The notes under the pieces: generated by a model
The model's database searches: none
What the model was told of the DNA's origin: nothing
Seen by the model: only the letters and a program-made list of their open reading frames with translations
Made by a program: the position numbers and the translations under genes
From: Microstegium vimineum
Taxonomy: Eukaryota; Streptophyta; Magnoliopsida; Poales; Poaceae
Direction of reading: 5' to 3'
DNA: 64,000 nucleotides
Assembly (NCBI GenBank): GCA_022036555.1
Contig: CM039122.1
Span: 6,856,517 to 6,920,516 of the forward strand
Shown: positions 44,379-55,723 of the stretch, piece by piece
Numbering within the stretch: position 1 is the first letter of the stretch
Layout: each line of letters opens with the position of its first letter

Positions 44379-46427
44379 ATGGCTCTTATCAACAACACCA
44401 AGAGGCCACCCAAGTTAGATGGCACCAATTATAGCTATTGGAAGGCCTTGATGTCTACCCATATCAAATCAATCAACCGGAAGGTATGGTTGGTGGTCGA
44501 CAAGAAGTTTGAGGTGGTGAATGAAGAGGCACCCACCGCAGCCAAGGAGGAGAAGCTCCAAAACAATGACATTGCATTGAGTGCTATCCATGATGCAATC
44601 TCAAAAGAAGTCTTTGAGCAAATCAAGAACATTGAGAGTGCTCATGATGCATGGAATAAGCTAGAAGAGTCTTATGAAGGGATTCAATCCATGAAGGGGG
44701 CCAAGGCATACATCTTGAAGGAGAAGTTTGCTAGCTTCAAGATGAAGGAAGATGAAAATGTGCCGGAGATGTTCAATAGGCTTGAGGTGCTTGTCAATGA
44801 CCTCAAGTCACTTGGTGAGAAGATAGAAAACAAGTATTTCTCGTTCAAATTCCTAAGAAGCCTTCCCTCAAGATTTGAGATGTTAGTCACTCTATTGGTG
44901 AGGAGTGGATTGGACACAATGACACCAAACCAAATTCTTGGTGAGGTGATTACCGATGACACCTTTAGAGAATACAAAGACAAGATAAGAGAGAACAAGG
45001 AGAAGAAAGATGAGAAGAAGGATGAGAAGAAGAAGAGTGTGGCATTCAAAGCCACATCATCATCAAAGGGCAAAGCAAAGTATGAAGAGTCAAGCTATGA
45101 TGAATGCTCTAGTGATCGTGATGATGATGATGAAGAGAAGATGGCTCTATTTGTCAAGAAATTTGGCAAATTTATGAAGAAGAAGGGCTATAGAGCAAGA
45201 AGAAAGAAGAACTCTCAAAAGTACAATGAGAAGGATAGAAGATGCTTCAAGTGCAATAGCAAGGACCATCTCATTGCGGATTGTCCTCATCATAGTGACA
45301 ATGAAGATGATAAGAAGGGCAAGAAGAAAGAGAAGAAAGAGAGCAATATGACTCTCAAGAAGAGCAAGAAGGGAGGCTCTTATGTTGTCACTTGGGATAG
45401 TGATTCAAGTGATGATGATGACTCAAGTGATGATGAGAAGAGATCAAGCAAGAAGAAGGCTCTTGCAAGCATTGCTATGAAGAACAAGATCTCTCTATTG
45501 GACACTCCCTCTACATGCTTCATGGCTCGGCCCACTAAGGTACAATCCGATGATAAAAGTGAATCTAGTGATGATGATGATGATGATGATGAACCCACTA
45601 AAGATGAATTAATAGAAATGTTGGAAGATGCTAAAAATCACTTTGACCTCAAGAGAAATGAGTGCAAAGCATTGCGAAAAGAGCTTCAAGCTCTCAAGCA
45701 ATCCTTTGATGAGCTCAATGTTTCTCATGAGAGGCTAGAGGAAGCCCATGAGAAGCTTGGCAAAGCTCACTCTAAGCTTGAAAAGGCTCACTCATCTATT
45801 GTTGAGCAAAATAAGAAAGAGCATGTTCAAACAAGTAATATGGGAACAACTTGTGACATAATCAATGAATCTTTCTATGAATCCATCATCATCACCCCAA
45901 CTAACCCTTCTTGTAGCACTTCTAACTCTATGTCTTCTACTAGTGATGTTGTCACTTGTGATGTTTCACTAACGGTTGAGAATGAGAACCTTAAGAAGGA
46001 GGTTGGTAAGCTCACTCTAGCATTAGGCAATGTCTATGGTGGAGACGCCCGCTTGCTTAAGTGCTTGGGTAGCCAAAGGTTCTCCCTTTGCAAAGAGGGA
46101 CTTAGCTATACCCCCAAGAGAGGCAAGGTGACCTTTGCAACTCCAAAGCCTCGCTTTGTGAAGAGCAATGGTTGGTTTTGCTCTAGTTGCAAGCAAGTAG
46201 GGCATGATGAGCAATATTGCAAACTAAACCAAAGCAAGATAAAATTTACAAATGCATCTATTCGCTTTGATTCTAGTTATGTGCTTACCAGGGGCAAGAA
46301 AGGTGTGATTGCTAGGTACATGGGTACTCCCAATGAGAGCTCAAAAGAAAAAGCTATTTGGGTACCTAAGTCCTTAGTCACTAACTTTGGAGGACCCAAA
46401 CAACAATGGGTACCTAGAAAAAATTGA
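44379..46427 (+). CDS. Element C gag, intact 682 aa
   Basis: MALINNTKRPPKLDGTNYSY start, Copia-type gag (UBN2-like) core to about residue 190 (VWLVVDKKFE, AHDAWNKLEESYEG, FNRLEVLVNDLKSLG, RSLPSRFEML). Lys/Glu-rich linker, first CCHC knuckle at residues 289-302 (CFKCNSKDHLIADC). Asp/Ser-rich acidic runs, a coiled coil at about 430-490 (ERLEEAHEKLGKAHSKLEKA) and a second CCHC knuckle from residue 601 (CSSCKQVGHDEQYC). Ends WVPRKN. Particle formation and RNA binding. An uninterrupted frame of this length inside a degenerate neighbourhood suggests recent transposition. Confidence 0.92.
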   Translation: MALINNTKRPPKLDGTNYSYWKALMSTHIKSINRKVWLVVDKKFEVVNEEAPTAAKEEKLQNNDIALSAIHDAISKEVFEQIKNIESAHDAWNKLEESYEGIQSMKGAKAYILKEKFASFKMKEDENVPEMFNRLEVLVNDLKSLGEKIENKYFSFKFLRSLPSRFEMLVTLLVRSGLDTMTPNQILGEVITDDTFREYKDKIRENKEKKDEKKDEKKKSVAFKATSSSKGKAKYEESSYDECSSDRDDDDEEKMALFVKKFGKFMKKKGYRARRKKNSQKYNEKDRRCFKCNSKDHLIADCPHHSDNEDDKKGKKKEKKESNMTLKKSKKGGSYVVTWDSDSSDDDDSSDDEKRSSKKKALASIAMKNKISLLDTPSTCFMARPTKVQSDDKSESSDDDDDDDEPTKDELIEMLEDAKNHFDLKRNECKALRKELQALKQSFDELNVSHERLEEAHEKLGKAHSKLEKAHSSIVEQNKKEHVQTSNMGTTCDIINESFYESIIITPTNPSCSTSNSMSSTSDVVTCDVSLTVENENLKKEVGKLTLALGNVYGGDARLLKCLGSQRFSLCKEGLSYTPKRGKVTFATPKPRFVKSNGWFCSSCKQVGHDEQYCKLNQSKIKFTNASIRFDSSYVLTRGKKGVIARYMGTPNESSKEKAIWVPKSLVTNFGGPKQQWVPRKN

Positions 46428-46439
46428 ATCTTTTGTAGG

Positions 46440-49400
46440 TCAATTATAAAGCTGGAGGGAGGCATTGGGTCTTGATAGTGGGTGCACTCAACATATGACC
46501 GGAGATTCAAAAATGTTCAACTCTATCAAGCCAAATGATTGCAATGGGATTGAATCTATCACATTTGGTGACAATGGCAAAGGGAAAGTCAAAGGGCTTG
46601 GTAAGATTGCTATATCAAATGACATGAGCATATCCAATGTGTTGCTAGTAGAGAGCTTGAACTTCAACTTGCTATCTGTAGCTCAACTTTGTGATCTTGG
46701 ATTTAAATGCATCTTTGGAGTTGATGATGAGAGATCATAAGTGTAGATGACTCTAACTTGATATTCAAAGGTTTTAGATATGAGAACCTATACTTAGTTG
46801 ATTTCAATGCAAAATAAACTCAATTATCAACTTGCTTGCTATCCAAATTTAGCATGGGTTGGTTATGGCATAGAAGTCTTGGTCATGTTGGAATGAGGCA
46901 ATTGAACAAACTAGTCAAGCATGATCTAGTTAGAGGCTTGAAGGATGTGGTCTTTGAGAAAGATAAGCTATGTAGCTCTTGTCAAGCCGGCAAACAAGTT
47001 GGAAATACTCACCATAGTAAGAGCATGATGAGTACATGCAAACCATTTGAGCTCTTGCACATGGACTTGTTTGGACCAACCGCATATACAAGTATTGGTG
47101 GAAACAAATATGGCTTTGTGATAGTTGATGATTTCACTAGATATACATGGGTATTCTTCTTGAGTGACAAGAGTGAAACATTTGATACATTCAAGATCTT
47201 TGTCAAGAGATGCCAAAATGAATTTGAAATAACTATCAAGAGAGTAAGAAGTGACAATGGTAGTGAATTCAAGAATACAAGAGTTGATGAGCTTTGTGAT
47301 GAATATGGAATCAAACATCAATTCTCGGCCAAGTATACACCTCAATCAAATGGGCTTGTTGAGAGGAAGAATAGGACACTCATTGATATGGCAAGATCTA
47401 TGCTTAGTGAATACAATGTGAGTGATTCTTTTTGGGCCGAAGCTATCAACACGGCTTGCTATTATAGCAACCGACTCTATTGCTACAAGATGCTTGAGAC
47501 GACACCTTATGAGCTATTAAATGGAAGAAAGCCAAATATTGCATACTTTAGAGTATTTGTATGTAAATGCTATATCTTGAAGAAAGGTGCAAGATTGAGC
47601 AAATTTGAGAAGAAATGTGATGAAGACTTTCTACTTGGCTACCCAACTACAAGCAAAGCTTATAGAGTATGGAATCTTACTCATGGCATAGTTGAGGAAG
47701 TACATGATGTGGAGTTTGATGAAACAAATGGATCTCAAGATGAGAATGCCAACCATGATGATGTGAGAGGTGAACCATTGGCCAATGCAATAAAGAATAT
47801 GGATATTGGGGACATTCGGCCAAGGCAAGTGGATGATGAGCAAGATATTGAAGATCAAGTGAATCCTCCATCAAATGTGCAACTCAATGACAATCAAGCT
47901 AGTTCATCCTCTCCAACTCATGATCAAGAGGCTAGTTCATCTACTCAACGCAATGATCAACCAAGTACAAGCCATTAACTTCCAACACTCCAACCTACAT
48001 CTATTGTAAGGGATCATCCTTTGGATCATATTATTGGAGATATCACTAGTGGTGTACAAACAAGATCAAGATTGACTTCATTTTGTGAACACTATTCTTT
48101 TGTATCATCTATTGAGCCAACTAAGATTGAATAGGCTTTGCAAGATATTGATTGGGTAAATGCTATGCATGAAGAGCTCAACAACTTCACTAGAAATCAA
48201 GTTTGGGAGCTAGTTGAGAGACCAAAGAACCACAATGTCATTGGCACTAGATGGGTCTTTCGCAACAAGCAAGATCAAGATGGAATAGTGGTAAGAAACA
48301 AAGCAAGACTAGTTGCACAAGGCTATACTCAAGTAGAGGGTCTTGACTTTGGAGAAACATATGCACCGGTGGCAAGGCTAGAAGCAATAAGGATTCTATT
48401 GGCTTATGTTTGTGCTCACAACATCAAGCTCTATCAAATGGATGTGAAGAGTGCATTTCTCAATGGGTACATCAATGAATTAGTATTTGTGGAGCAACCA
48501 CCCGGTTTTGAAGATGACAAGAAACCCAACCATGTGTACAAGCTAAGGAAGGCAATATATGGCTTGAAGCAAGCTCCTAGAGCATGGTATGAGAGGTTGA
48601 GGGACTTTCTCCTCTCTAAGGGATTCATTATGGGCAAGGTTGATACTACCATATTCACCAAGAAGATTGGGAAAGACTTGTTTGTGTTGCAAATATATGT
48701 GGATGAAATTATCTTTGGGTCAACCAATCAAGAGTTTTGTGAAGAGTTTGGCACCATGATGGCCAAAGAATTTGAGATGTCTATGCTTGGAGAGCTTAGT
48801 TACTTCCTTGGTCTTCAAGTCAAGCAAATGAAGAATGGGACATTTATTAGTCAAGGCAAGTACATCAAGGACATGCTCAAGAAGTTCAATCTAGATGAAG
48901 CAAAATCTATTAGTACACCAATGGGAACAAATGGAAATTTGGATGGTGATGCTAGTGGCAACATGGTAGATCAAAAGCTATATAGATCAATGATTGGTAG
49001 CTTGCTCTATGTGACCGCATCAAGACCGGATGTCATGTTTAGTGTATGCATGTGTGCAAGGTTTCAAGCATCTCCTAGAGAGAGGAATTTGAAAGCCACA
49101 AAGAGGATATTGAGATATTTGAAGCATACACCTAATGTTGGGTTGTGGTATCCCAAAGGATCAAACTTTGAGTTACTTGGATACTCCAACTCGGACTATG
49201 CGGGTTGCAAGATAGAAAGAAAGAGCACATCAGGCACTTGTCAATTGCTTGGAAGATCACTAGTCTCATGGTCATCAAAGAAGCAAAATAGTGTGGCACT
49301 CTCTACCGCCGAAGCCGAGTATATTAGTGCGGGAAGTTGTTGTGCACAAATCCTATGGATGAGAGCTACTTTGAATGACTTTGGAGTCAAATTCAAGCAA

Positions 49401-49649
49401 GTGCCTTTGTTATGTGACAATGAAAGTGCAATCAAGTTCACCAACAATCCGGTTCAACACTCAAGAACAAAGCACATTGATGTCCGCCATCATTTCATTA
49501 GAGATCATCAATTGAAAGGGGACATTTCTATCACTAGTGTTGGCACCGAAGATCAATTGGCTGATATCTTTACCAAGCCACTAGATGAGAAAAGGTTTTG
49601 CAAGCTAAGGAATGAGTTGAACATATTTGATTTCTCCAACATGAGTTGA
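46440..49649 (+). pseudogene. Element C pol: protease, integrase, RT, RNase H
   Basis: Protease frame (LDSGCTQHMTGD) is shifted by one base relative to gag-side coding at about 46470, with another shift near 46735. TAA 46817, TAA 47976 and TAG near 48133 are in-frame stops, each at a likely Gln. Integrase (MGWLWHRSLGHVGM, HMDLFGP, RSDNGSEF, VERKNRTL) and RT/RNase H (48138-49649, 503 aa open: WVFRNKQDQDG, DVKSAFLNG, ALSTAEAEY, HIDVRHHF). RT box reads YVDE (Glu codon 48705-48707), not YVDD. Confidence 0.92.
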
Positions 49650-50747
49650 TACACCCCCACTAATATGACATGCCTCTACTCCAACAATGCAAGGTAAAAG
49701 TTGATTTGAGAGCATTCATGCATACCTTGTTAGGACTTGTATAGAGCATATAGTCATCACTCATGCTTCTAGGCTCATTCATGAAAACTAAAATGTCTTT
49801 GATGCTTATATGGTACCACTATTGCTTCTATGAGTTGATATGATCTAGTGGTGGCATATGACATGTTGATGTTCTTGCAATCCTAGTGTTTGCTCTATGT
49901 CTATGAACTCAAAATATTTAATTCAACATAGGCAAGATAACCATCTTAGCATGTGTGAAGAAGTTTGTCTATGGTTTAAACCGAATTAAATATCTTGGGC
50001 AACTAGCTTAGATCAAGCCAAAGTTGAAAACAATCTTTCACCCTATCTCACACTAAGGGGGAGCTAAAACTTGAATATCTATAATTGGTCCCACCTTTTT
50101 GTGTCAATTGGATGACAAAGGGGGAGAAGTTATTAAAGAAATATCATGGGGGAGAGAAAAGATCAAGGGGGAGAAGTTGAAAAGATATAACATGGGATAA
50201 AAATGAAAAATCTTTTTGAATAGAGAACATACAAATAGGGGGAGCAAGCTCATGAACACCTTGTTGCATTTGAATGCTTGCATCCTCATATGTATTGTTG
50301 CACAAGTACTTAAATTCAATATTCATGCTTGTGTGGTGTTTTCTAGTGAATCTAAATGAATGATGATTGATCAATTAGCATGCATAGGTTGATTAGCTCT
50401 AACCCATGAACTTTCAAGTAATTTTGGTTTCAAGTGGTGTCTAGCTAATCATGGTGCTAAGGGTGATTCTAAATTCCGCAATCCGATGGTATCACGCTTC
50501 AAAGGTCTAACTCTTACACCTTAGCATCATTTGGTAGCTATTTCCTCTCCCACAATGCCTATCTATACATATGTGCAAAACTTGAACCAAACTCATGAAG
50601 CACATATGTAGGGGGAGCTAATAACTACCAAAACTGAATTTGTGTAACTTGTCCAAATCTTGAATCTTTGATTAAAATTCTTGGACAAGCAACTCAAGTT
50701 CAAAATGATTATATTTCATATCTTTTATGGAAGGGTTGTCATCAATT
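49650..50747 (+). other. Element C 3' spacer
   Basis: About 1.1 kb non-coding between pol and purine tract, with several internal purine words (AAGGGGGAGAAG, AGGGGGAGC). No third ORF seen here, unlike element A. Confidence 0.6.
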
Positions 50748-50764
50748 ACCAAAAAGGGGGAGAT
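50748..50764 (+). other. Element C polypurine tract
   Basis: AAAAAGGGGGAGAT directly before the 3' LTR. Confidence 0.9.
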
Positions 50765-52677
50765 TGAGAGTCCCCATGTGTTTTAGTTTTGAGTAATTGA
50801 TGAAACCCACCTAAGTACTAACCTTGATCTCTAAGTGTGAATCATGAGATAGGTTGGTACATGCCATGTGATGGAGCAAGGTGAATCAAGTGGATGGCAC
50901 AAGCTCTAGCATGGTGGTGGAAAGGAAAATGGTGTGAAGGCAAAGGTGATCGCTAGGAACCATTTTTGGTTTGGTGATCAAGACATCATAGAGGATGTGA
51001 TCACATTTAGGATAGATAGCTGTACCATCAAGGAGGGAGCTCTTAAGTATGATTACGGTTATCATGTGCCACTAGGTTCATATGCATTGCATTAAAATCA
51101 ATTGAACTAGTGGAAACGCCAACTTAATCCAAGATAATTGCGAACTAAAAGCTAACACATGTGCACAAGTGGAGGAATCACTTAGTGTTGGCTCTTGGAA
51201 GCTTGGAAGAAGTTGGAGAAGTGTTTGGGTAGCTGGATGCAGTCCGGACGTAAGAGTTCTGGCCGACCGGACCATCGGAGATGGGTCTGGAGGCAAACCC
51301 TTGCTGGCTGGCTGGAGGAGCAGTCTGGACGCAGTTTGTGGTCCGGACGCGCGTCTGGTGTTTGACGCTCTCTGTAACTCTCTGTGGAAGAGGGTCCGGG
51401 CGCAGTATGATGGTCCGGACCAAGGACCGGACTTTGGTCCGGAGGTGCTGAGGAGCTCAAGCGAGCTCTCAGGTGCGCTCGGGCGCCCCGGAAAATATTT
51501 CCAGACACAAGGAGGAGTGACTCCGGACCCTGTGAACAGGAGAGTCCGGAGCCACGTGGCAAGCTGCGGCGAAGGCGCGAAGCGGCTGTTTGAAAGGAGG
51601 CCCGACCGGACGCAGTTGTGATGGTCCGGACGGAACCTCAGGTGCATCCGGACCTTGCGACCGGAGAGCTGAGCAGAGCCGTTGGCTCACTGCAGTGGTG
51701 GGTCCGGACGCTGTTGATGGTCTGGACCCCCAGTGAAAAGTGCGTCTGGAGTGGGTGCAGAAAGCGTTTTTCAGGGGCAAAACGGCTAGTGTTGAGTGTG
51801 GGCTATATAAAGTGATATGGCCAGCCCTTTGGGGCATCTCTTGCACATTCTACTCACTCACACATTTGTGCTTGCTTGAGAAGCTTCCACCACTCATCCT
51901 CTAAACATATTTGACAAATTCTAGAGAGATAGAGTGAATCCAAGTGCATTGCTCTTTGATTGCATACTAGTGGCACTTGGTGATCGTCGTCATCGCGAAA
52001 CTCTTGTTATTCTTGGATATTGCCATCTCCTAGATGGCTTGGTGCGACGAGGATCGTTGAGCGGAGGAAGGTGATTGTCTCCGGCTCCGATCGGTGGATT
52101 GTGAGGAGTTCTTGAGTCTTCCCCGCGGGAGTTCGCGAAAGACATCTCTAGTGGATTGCGCATGACTTGTGGATCCCTATCTTGTGTTGGTTTTGCGGCA
52201 CCCGGTGACGGGTTTGGCGTGTGATGCCAATTAGCGCGTGAACCTCCAAGTAGGTGAATCATCACAACGAGGACTAGCTTGTTGGCAAACAAGTGAACCT
52301 CGGTAAAAAATATTGTGTCTCACTGTCTCTCTACCGAGGATTCATCTTGTGATAGATTGGTTATCTATTGGATTATTTCTTCATGTCGGTATAACCATTC
52401 TATCTCTAGCTTTGCATTACATTCTTTACATTCTTGCAAAGTAGAGCCTCTAGCTTAGCTTGTGTAGCTTAGTCTAGCATCACTAGTTATCTAGCTCTTG
52501 TGTGTGACATAGAACATTTCTTGCTAGTAACTAGAATTGGTAGGTGGCTTGCCTAACTATAGAGCTAGAGAAAATTTGCTTATCGCCGTGTTTTATTCTA
52601 ACAAGTTTGTTAAGTGTTGTTGTAGAAAATTTAATTAGGCTATTCACCCCCCCCTCTAGCCATATCTAGACCTTTCA
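50765..52677 (+). repeat. Element C 3' LTR
   Basis: 1913 bp direct repeat of 42410-44323. Small differences include an extra about 13 bp (ATCATAGAGG region near 50985) and a longer C run at the end. Confidence 0.94.
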
Positions 52678-52682
52678 CCAGT

Positions 52683-53699
52683 TTCTTTCATATCAGATGC
52701 GTCAGGCTGAAATTCAGAAGACTCAGACCATGCTTCTTGAGCATCTTCTGAGTTTGAACTCCAGGCAGACCGTCACTCCACAGCTTCAGTTGCCCCGGGT
52801 CTCACAGCAGCAGCAGTTTACCTCCCAGCCACCTCAGCCGATAGTGTCAGTGATGCCGACGCCAGTGTTACCGTCTGGTCAGTGATGCCGACGCCAGTGT
52901 TACCGTCTGGAGGATAGATGAGTCGGGCACTCACCTCTCCACCCTTCCAGGCACCACTCTCTCCAGAGTGGCAGTCCCCGCGGTCCCAGGTGTCTTCTTG
53001 GTTAGCTTCTCCCAGTGACTTTCAGTCAGGCTTCACACCTGTCCAGAGAACTACCATTGCAGAGGCCTCACGCGAGCTCACAACATCCTACAGGGAGATC
53101 ACAAGCGAGGACTCTCCAGCACCAGCAGCTCAGCATGAGACTCCGCCAGCAGAGGCTGCGGTAGATCCTCCGGCGACGGACACTCACCTCTCTTCAGTTG
53201 CCTCGTTGGAGATCGCACCGGATCAGTCCACTTAGACCATCACCACTCCTCCAGCTGCAGTTCAGACCGATGCTATCTCAGTTGCAGTGGAGGCAATTGA
53301 GTCAGGGGCTCCAGTCCAGGCACAGGAGCAGGCAGAGGCAGTCACAGTGGTCGTATCTTCACCGCCTCAGTCCCAGCCAGCAAAGCTTGTTGCAGCAGTA
53401 TCGCTTGTTGCTTTGGCAGTGACTACTCCTCCCCCACCTCGAGTCTTCACTCGTCAAGCTCCCAGACCTGCTACTTCAGAGGCAGGACCATCAGAGGCAC
53501 CAGCTAAGCCTCAGGGGAGCCATTTGAGTCAGCAGCTCCAGAGCTTATAGTGTCAGCTCCAGAGGTCACCCCAGCTGCGCCTACACCTGCAGAGGGCGAG
53601 GCAGATGTTGAGTCAGACGAGTCAGATCTTCAGGACTTCATCATGCTCGATCGCCAGACTGCAGCTTCTTCGCCTCCTCCTCCAGCTCTAGATGCTTAG
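52683..53699 (+). pseudogene. Element A third ORF, part 3
   Basis: Continues YQMRQAEIQKTQTMLLEHLL, then a Gln/Pro/Ser/Ala-rich stretch. A 31-bp tandem duplication at about 52852-52912 (GTGATGCCGACGCCAGTGTT...) shifts the frame. The C-terminus ESDESDLQDFIMLDRQTAAS ends at a TAG (53697-53699), which looks like the natural stop. No transmembrane segment or env-like feature was visible. Confidence 0.55.
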
Positions 53700-54165
53700 T
53701 TGTTGGTGCTAGACGCCAAAGGGGGAGAGAGGGTCGAGTATAGAGATAGGGGGAGGGATTTGCTTTCTTTGTGTGATTTTATTCCCCCCTACTCATGTCA
53801 TCATGTCTATCTTATTTGCATTTGTGTATATGTGTGATGGATGATGTTTGTGAGATACTTGTGCTTGTGAGACATACTCTTGTTTATCACTAATATATGT
53901 TGTGAGTTGTCTCTTGTTCATGATATGTCTCTATGATCTAATGGTTATTAAGCTTCCGCGCCTTACTCTGATACTTATGAGAGAATATCTTGAGGTACCA
54001 TAATTCAATTTCATATTCATGAGTATCATGTTTTGTGGCTTGGCTAGGATGAGCAAGTATTGTTCAATCTCATTCACTAACCCTTGCTCAACCTTTTCAA
54101 GTCACTTGAAATCCTAACCTTTCACTCTTATACCCATACTCGAGGAGTTATTGTCGTCAATCCCC
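53700..54165 (+). other. Element A 3' untranslated region
   Basis: Non-coding between the third ORF and the purine tract; contains GGGGGAGAGAGGG and GATAGGGGGAGGG purine words. Confidence 0.6.
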
Positions 54166-54180
54166 AAAAAGGGGGGAGAT
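54166..54180 (+). other. Element A polypurine tract
   Basis: AAAAAGGGGGGAGAT directly before the 3' LTR start TGAAGAATCATGG. Confidence 0.9.
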
Positions 54181-55723
54181 TGAAGAATCATGGCCCTATT
54201 GGTTTTGGTGATTAACGGCAATTAGCGATTATTATGGCTAACGTGTGTTTTGCAGAGGCTATGCGTAGCTTAGCCATAGTGATCAACATGAATGGGCATA
54301 AATGGTCATCACTTAGCCCTCAAGATGGATATCATTTCAGATTTCAAAGAGACATGATGAAGACCCTAGAATGATAGGCTAAGTGTCATAAGGTGATGAA
54401 GGGCACTTAGAAATAGACAGGGCTTCTATTTGGTCTTTGACTGTACTATTAAGAGGGGTTTGAGACTAGTAGCTTGACATAGGAGAGCTTCATGACTTAG
54501 GTGTGGTACACACTTGACTTCCTTAGCTCTAAGCAAGCCTATGGTGACCGTAAGATAGCCTAGAACAACTTCCATATTCATCACGACGAAAACCAAAGTT
54601 GAGGGAGCTGTTTTCTGAGCGTCGGACGCTGAGGTCCAGGGCGCCGGACGCTGTCCGGCGCGCCAAACGCTGGCACCGGACGATGACGTATGCACGCCCT
54701 AGCGTCTGGCGGCGTTACAGAGAGCTCCAGAGACGTCCATTTTGCGACGGACGCGTCCATCGTATGGGCGTCAGACGCTCGCGAGCGTCCGGGAATATTT
54801 TCCCAGAAACCCGAGAGCAGCTAGTTTGTGCCGGACGCTGTGGCGCAGCGTCCGTCGCAAAGCGCCGGAGCGTCCGACGCCTGCTGATGTGAACAGGAAC
54901 TAGCCGTTGGGGCTAGCGATGGAGCGTCCGTCGCCTGTCGACGGAGCGTTCGTCGCCTGTCGTCGGAGCGTCCGTCGCCAACTTGAAATGCCAGCCCGAC
55001 GCAGTTTTCTGGGGGGCTATTTATAGCTCCCCACCCTTCTCTCCCACCTTGTCTTTGCTCATTTCAGTTACTGAGTTGTTTGAGAAGGTTGGGAAGAGAG
55101 CAAGAGCCCTAGAGAGAGAGAGTGATTCGTGAATACATCCATCCTCTCCTCTAGTTCATCCAAGAGTTCAAGTGTGCATCCTCTAGTTGTGAAGCTTGAG
55201 TGAGTCAAGCGAAGATCGAGGCTTGTTACTCTTGGTGATCGACATCACCTAGATAGTCCGGTGGTGCTCGGAGGAAGGTGATCGCCGGAAGATTGTCGGC
55301 AGCCCTTCTCCATCGACTTGTGATCGGTTGTGGGCGATTCACCAAGCCGGAGTGGCGAAGAATCAGCCCGTAGAGAGCACTCATCCCTTGCGCGGGATTG
55401 AGGGGGAGCTATACCTTGCGAGGTGCTCCAACGAGGACTAGGGGGGAGTGTCGACTCCTCGATACCTCGGCAAAACATCGCCGTGTCAAGCATCTCTTTC
55501 CCTAGCTCTTTCATACCACATTACTTTCCGCACTTGTCTTTCAATTCATATTAGAATTGTGTAGGAAGTTTTTTCTTTCAATTGGATTGCTCCCGCTTTC
55601 TAGCTAGGTCACACAAACGGTAGGCACTAGGGGGTTAATTGGCTCTTGATAGGTTTAATTCTTGTCTAGAAATTAAAAAGAGCCCAATTCACCCCCCCCC
55701 TCTTGGGCATCTTGATCCTTTCA
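54181..55723 (+). repeat. Element A 3' LTR
   Basis: 1543 bp, pairs with 11730-13194. It has three tandem 22-bp units around GGAGCGTCCGTCGCC (about 54917-54982) where the 5' LTR has one, plus an extra about 33 bp near 54645-54680. Followed by TSD GCGTT. Confidence 0.92.

Larger units (their letters stand above)
42410..52677 (+). mobile_element. Element C: Copia/SIRE-like LTR retrotransposon
   Basis: 10.27 kb, LTRs 1914 and 1913 bp, TSD CCAGT (42405-42409, 52678-52682), primer-binding site and purine tract present. Plus strand. Gag is one intact 682-codon frame; pol has one frameshift at its start and a few stops. LTRs differ by a few percent. The best preserved Copia copy in the window; inserted in the third ORF of A. 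Confidence 0.94.
11730..55723 (+). mobile_element. Element A: giant Copia/SIRE-like LTR retrotransposon, host to three nested elements
   Basis: Bounded by 1465-bp and 1543-bp LTRs with TG...CA ends and a perfect TSD GCGTT (11725-11729, 55724-55728). Primer-binding site and purine tract are in place. After removing nested elements B (15117-30386), E (36657-41845) and C (42410-52677), about 13.3 kb belong to A. Order: LTR, long coiled-coil gag, pol (protease-integrase-RT-RNase H), a post-pol ORF in the same sense, LTR. Large gag and a third ORF after pol fit the SIRE/Maximus group of plant Copia elements. Stops and frameshifts make this copy inactive. Confidence 0.92.

Noticed and set aside
35431..53699. 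Envelope-like protein after pol in element A
   Set aside because: No signal peptide, membrane segment or fusion-type pattern could be seen; left as an ORF of unknown role.
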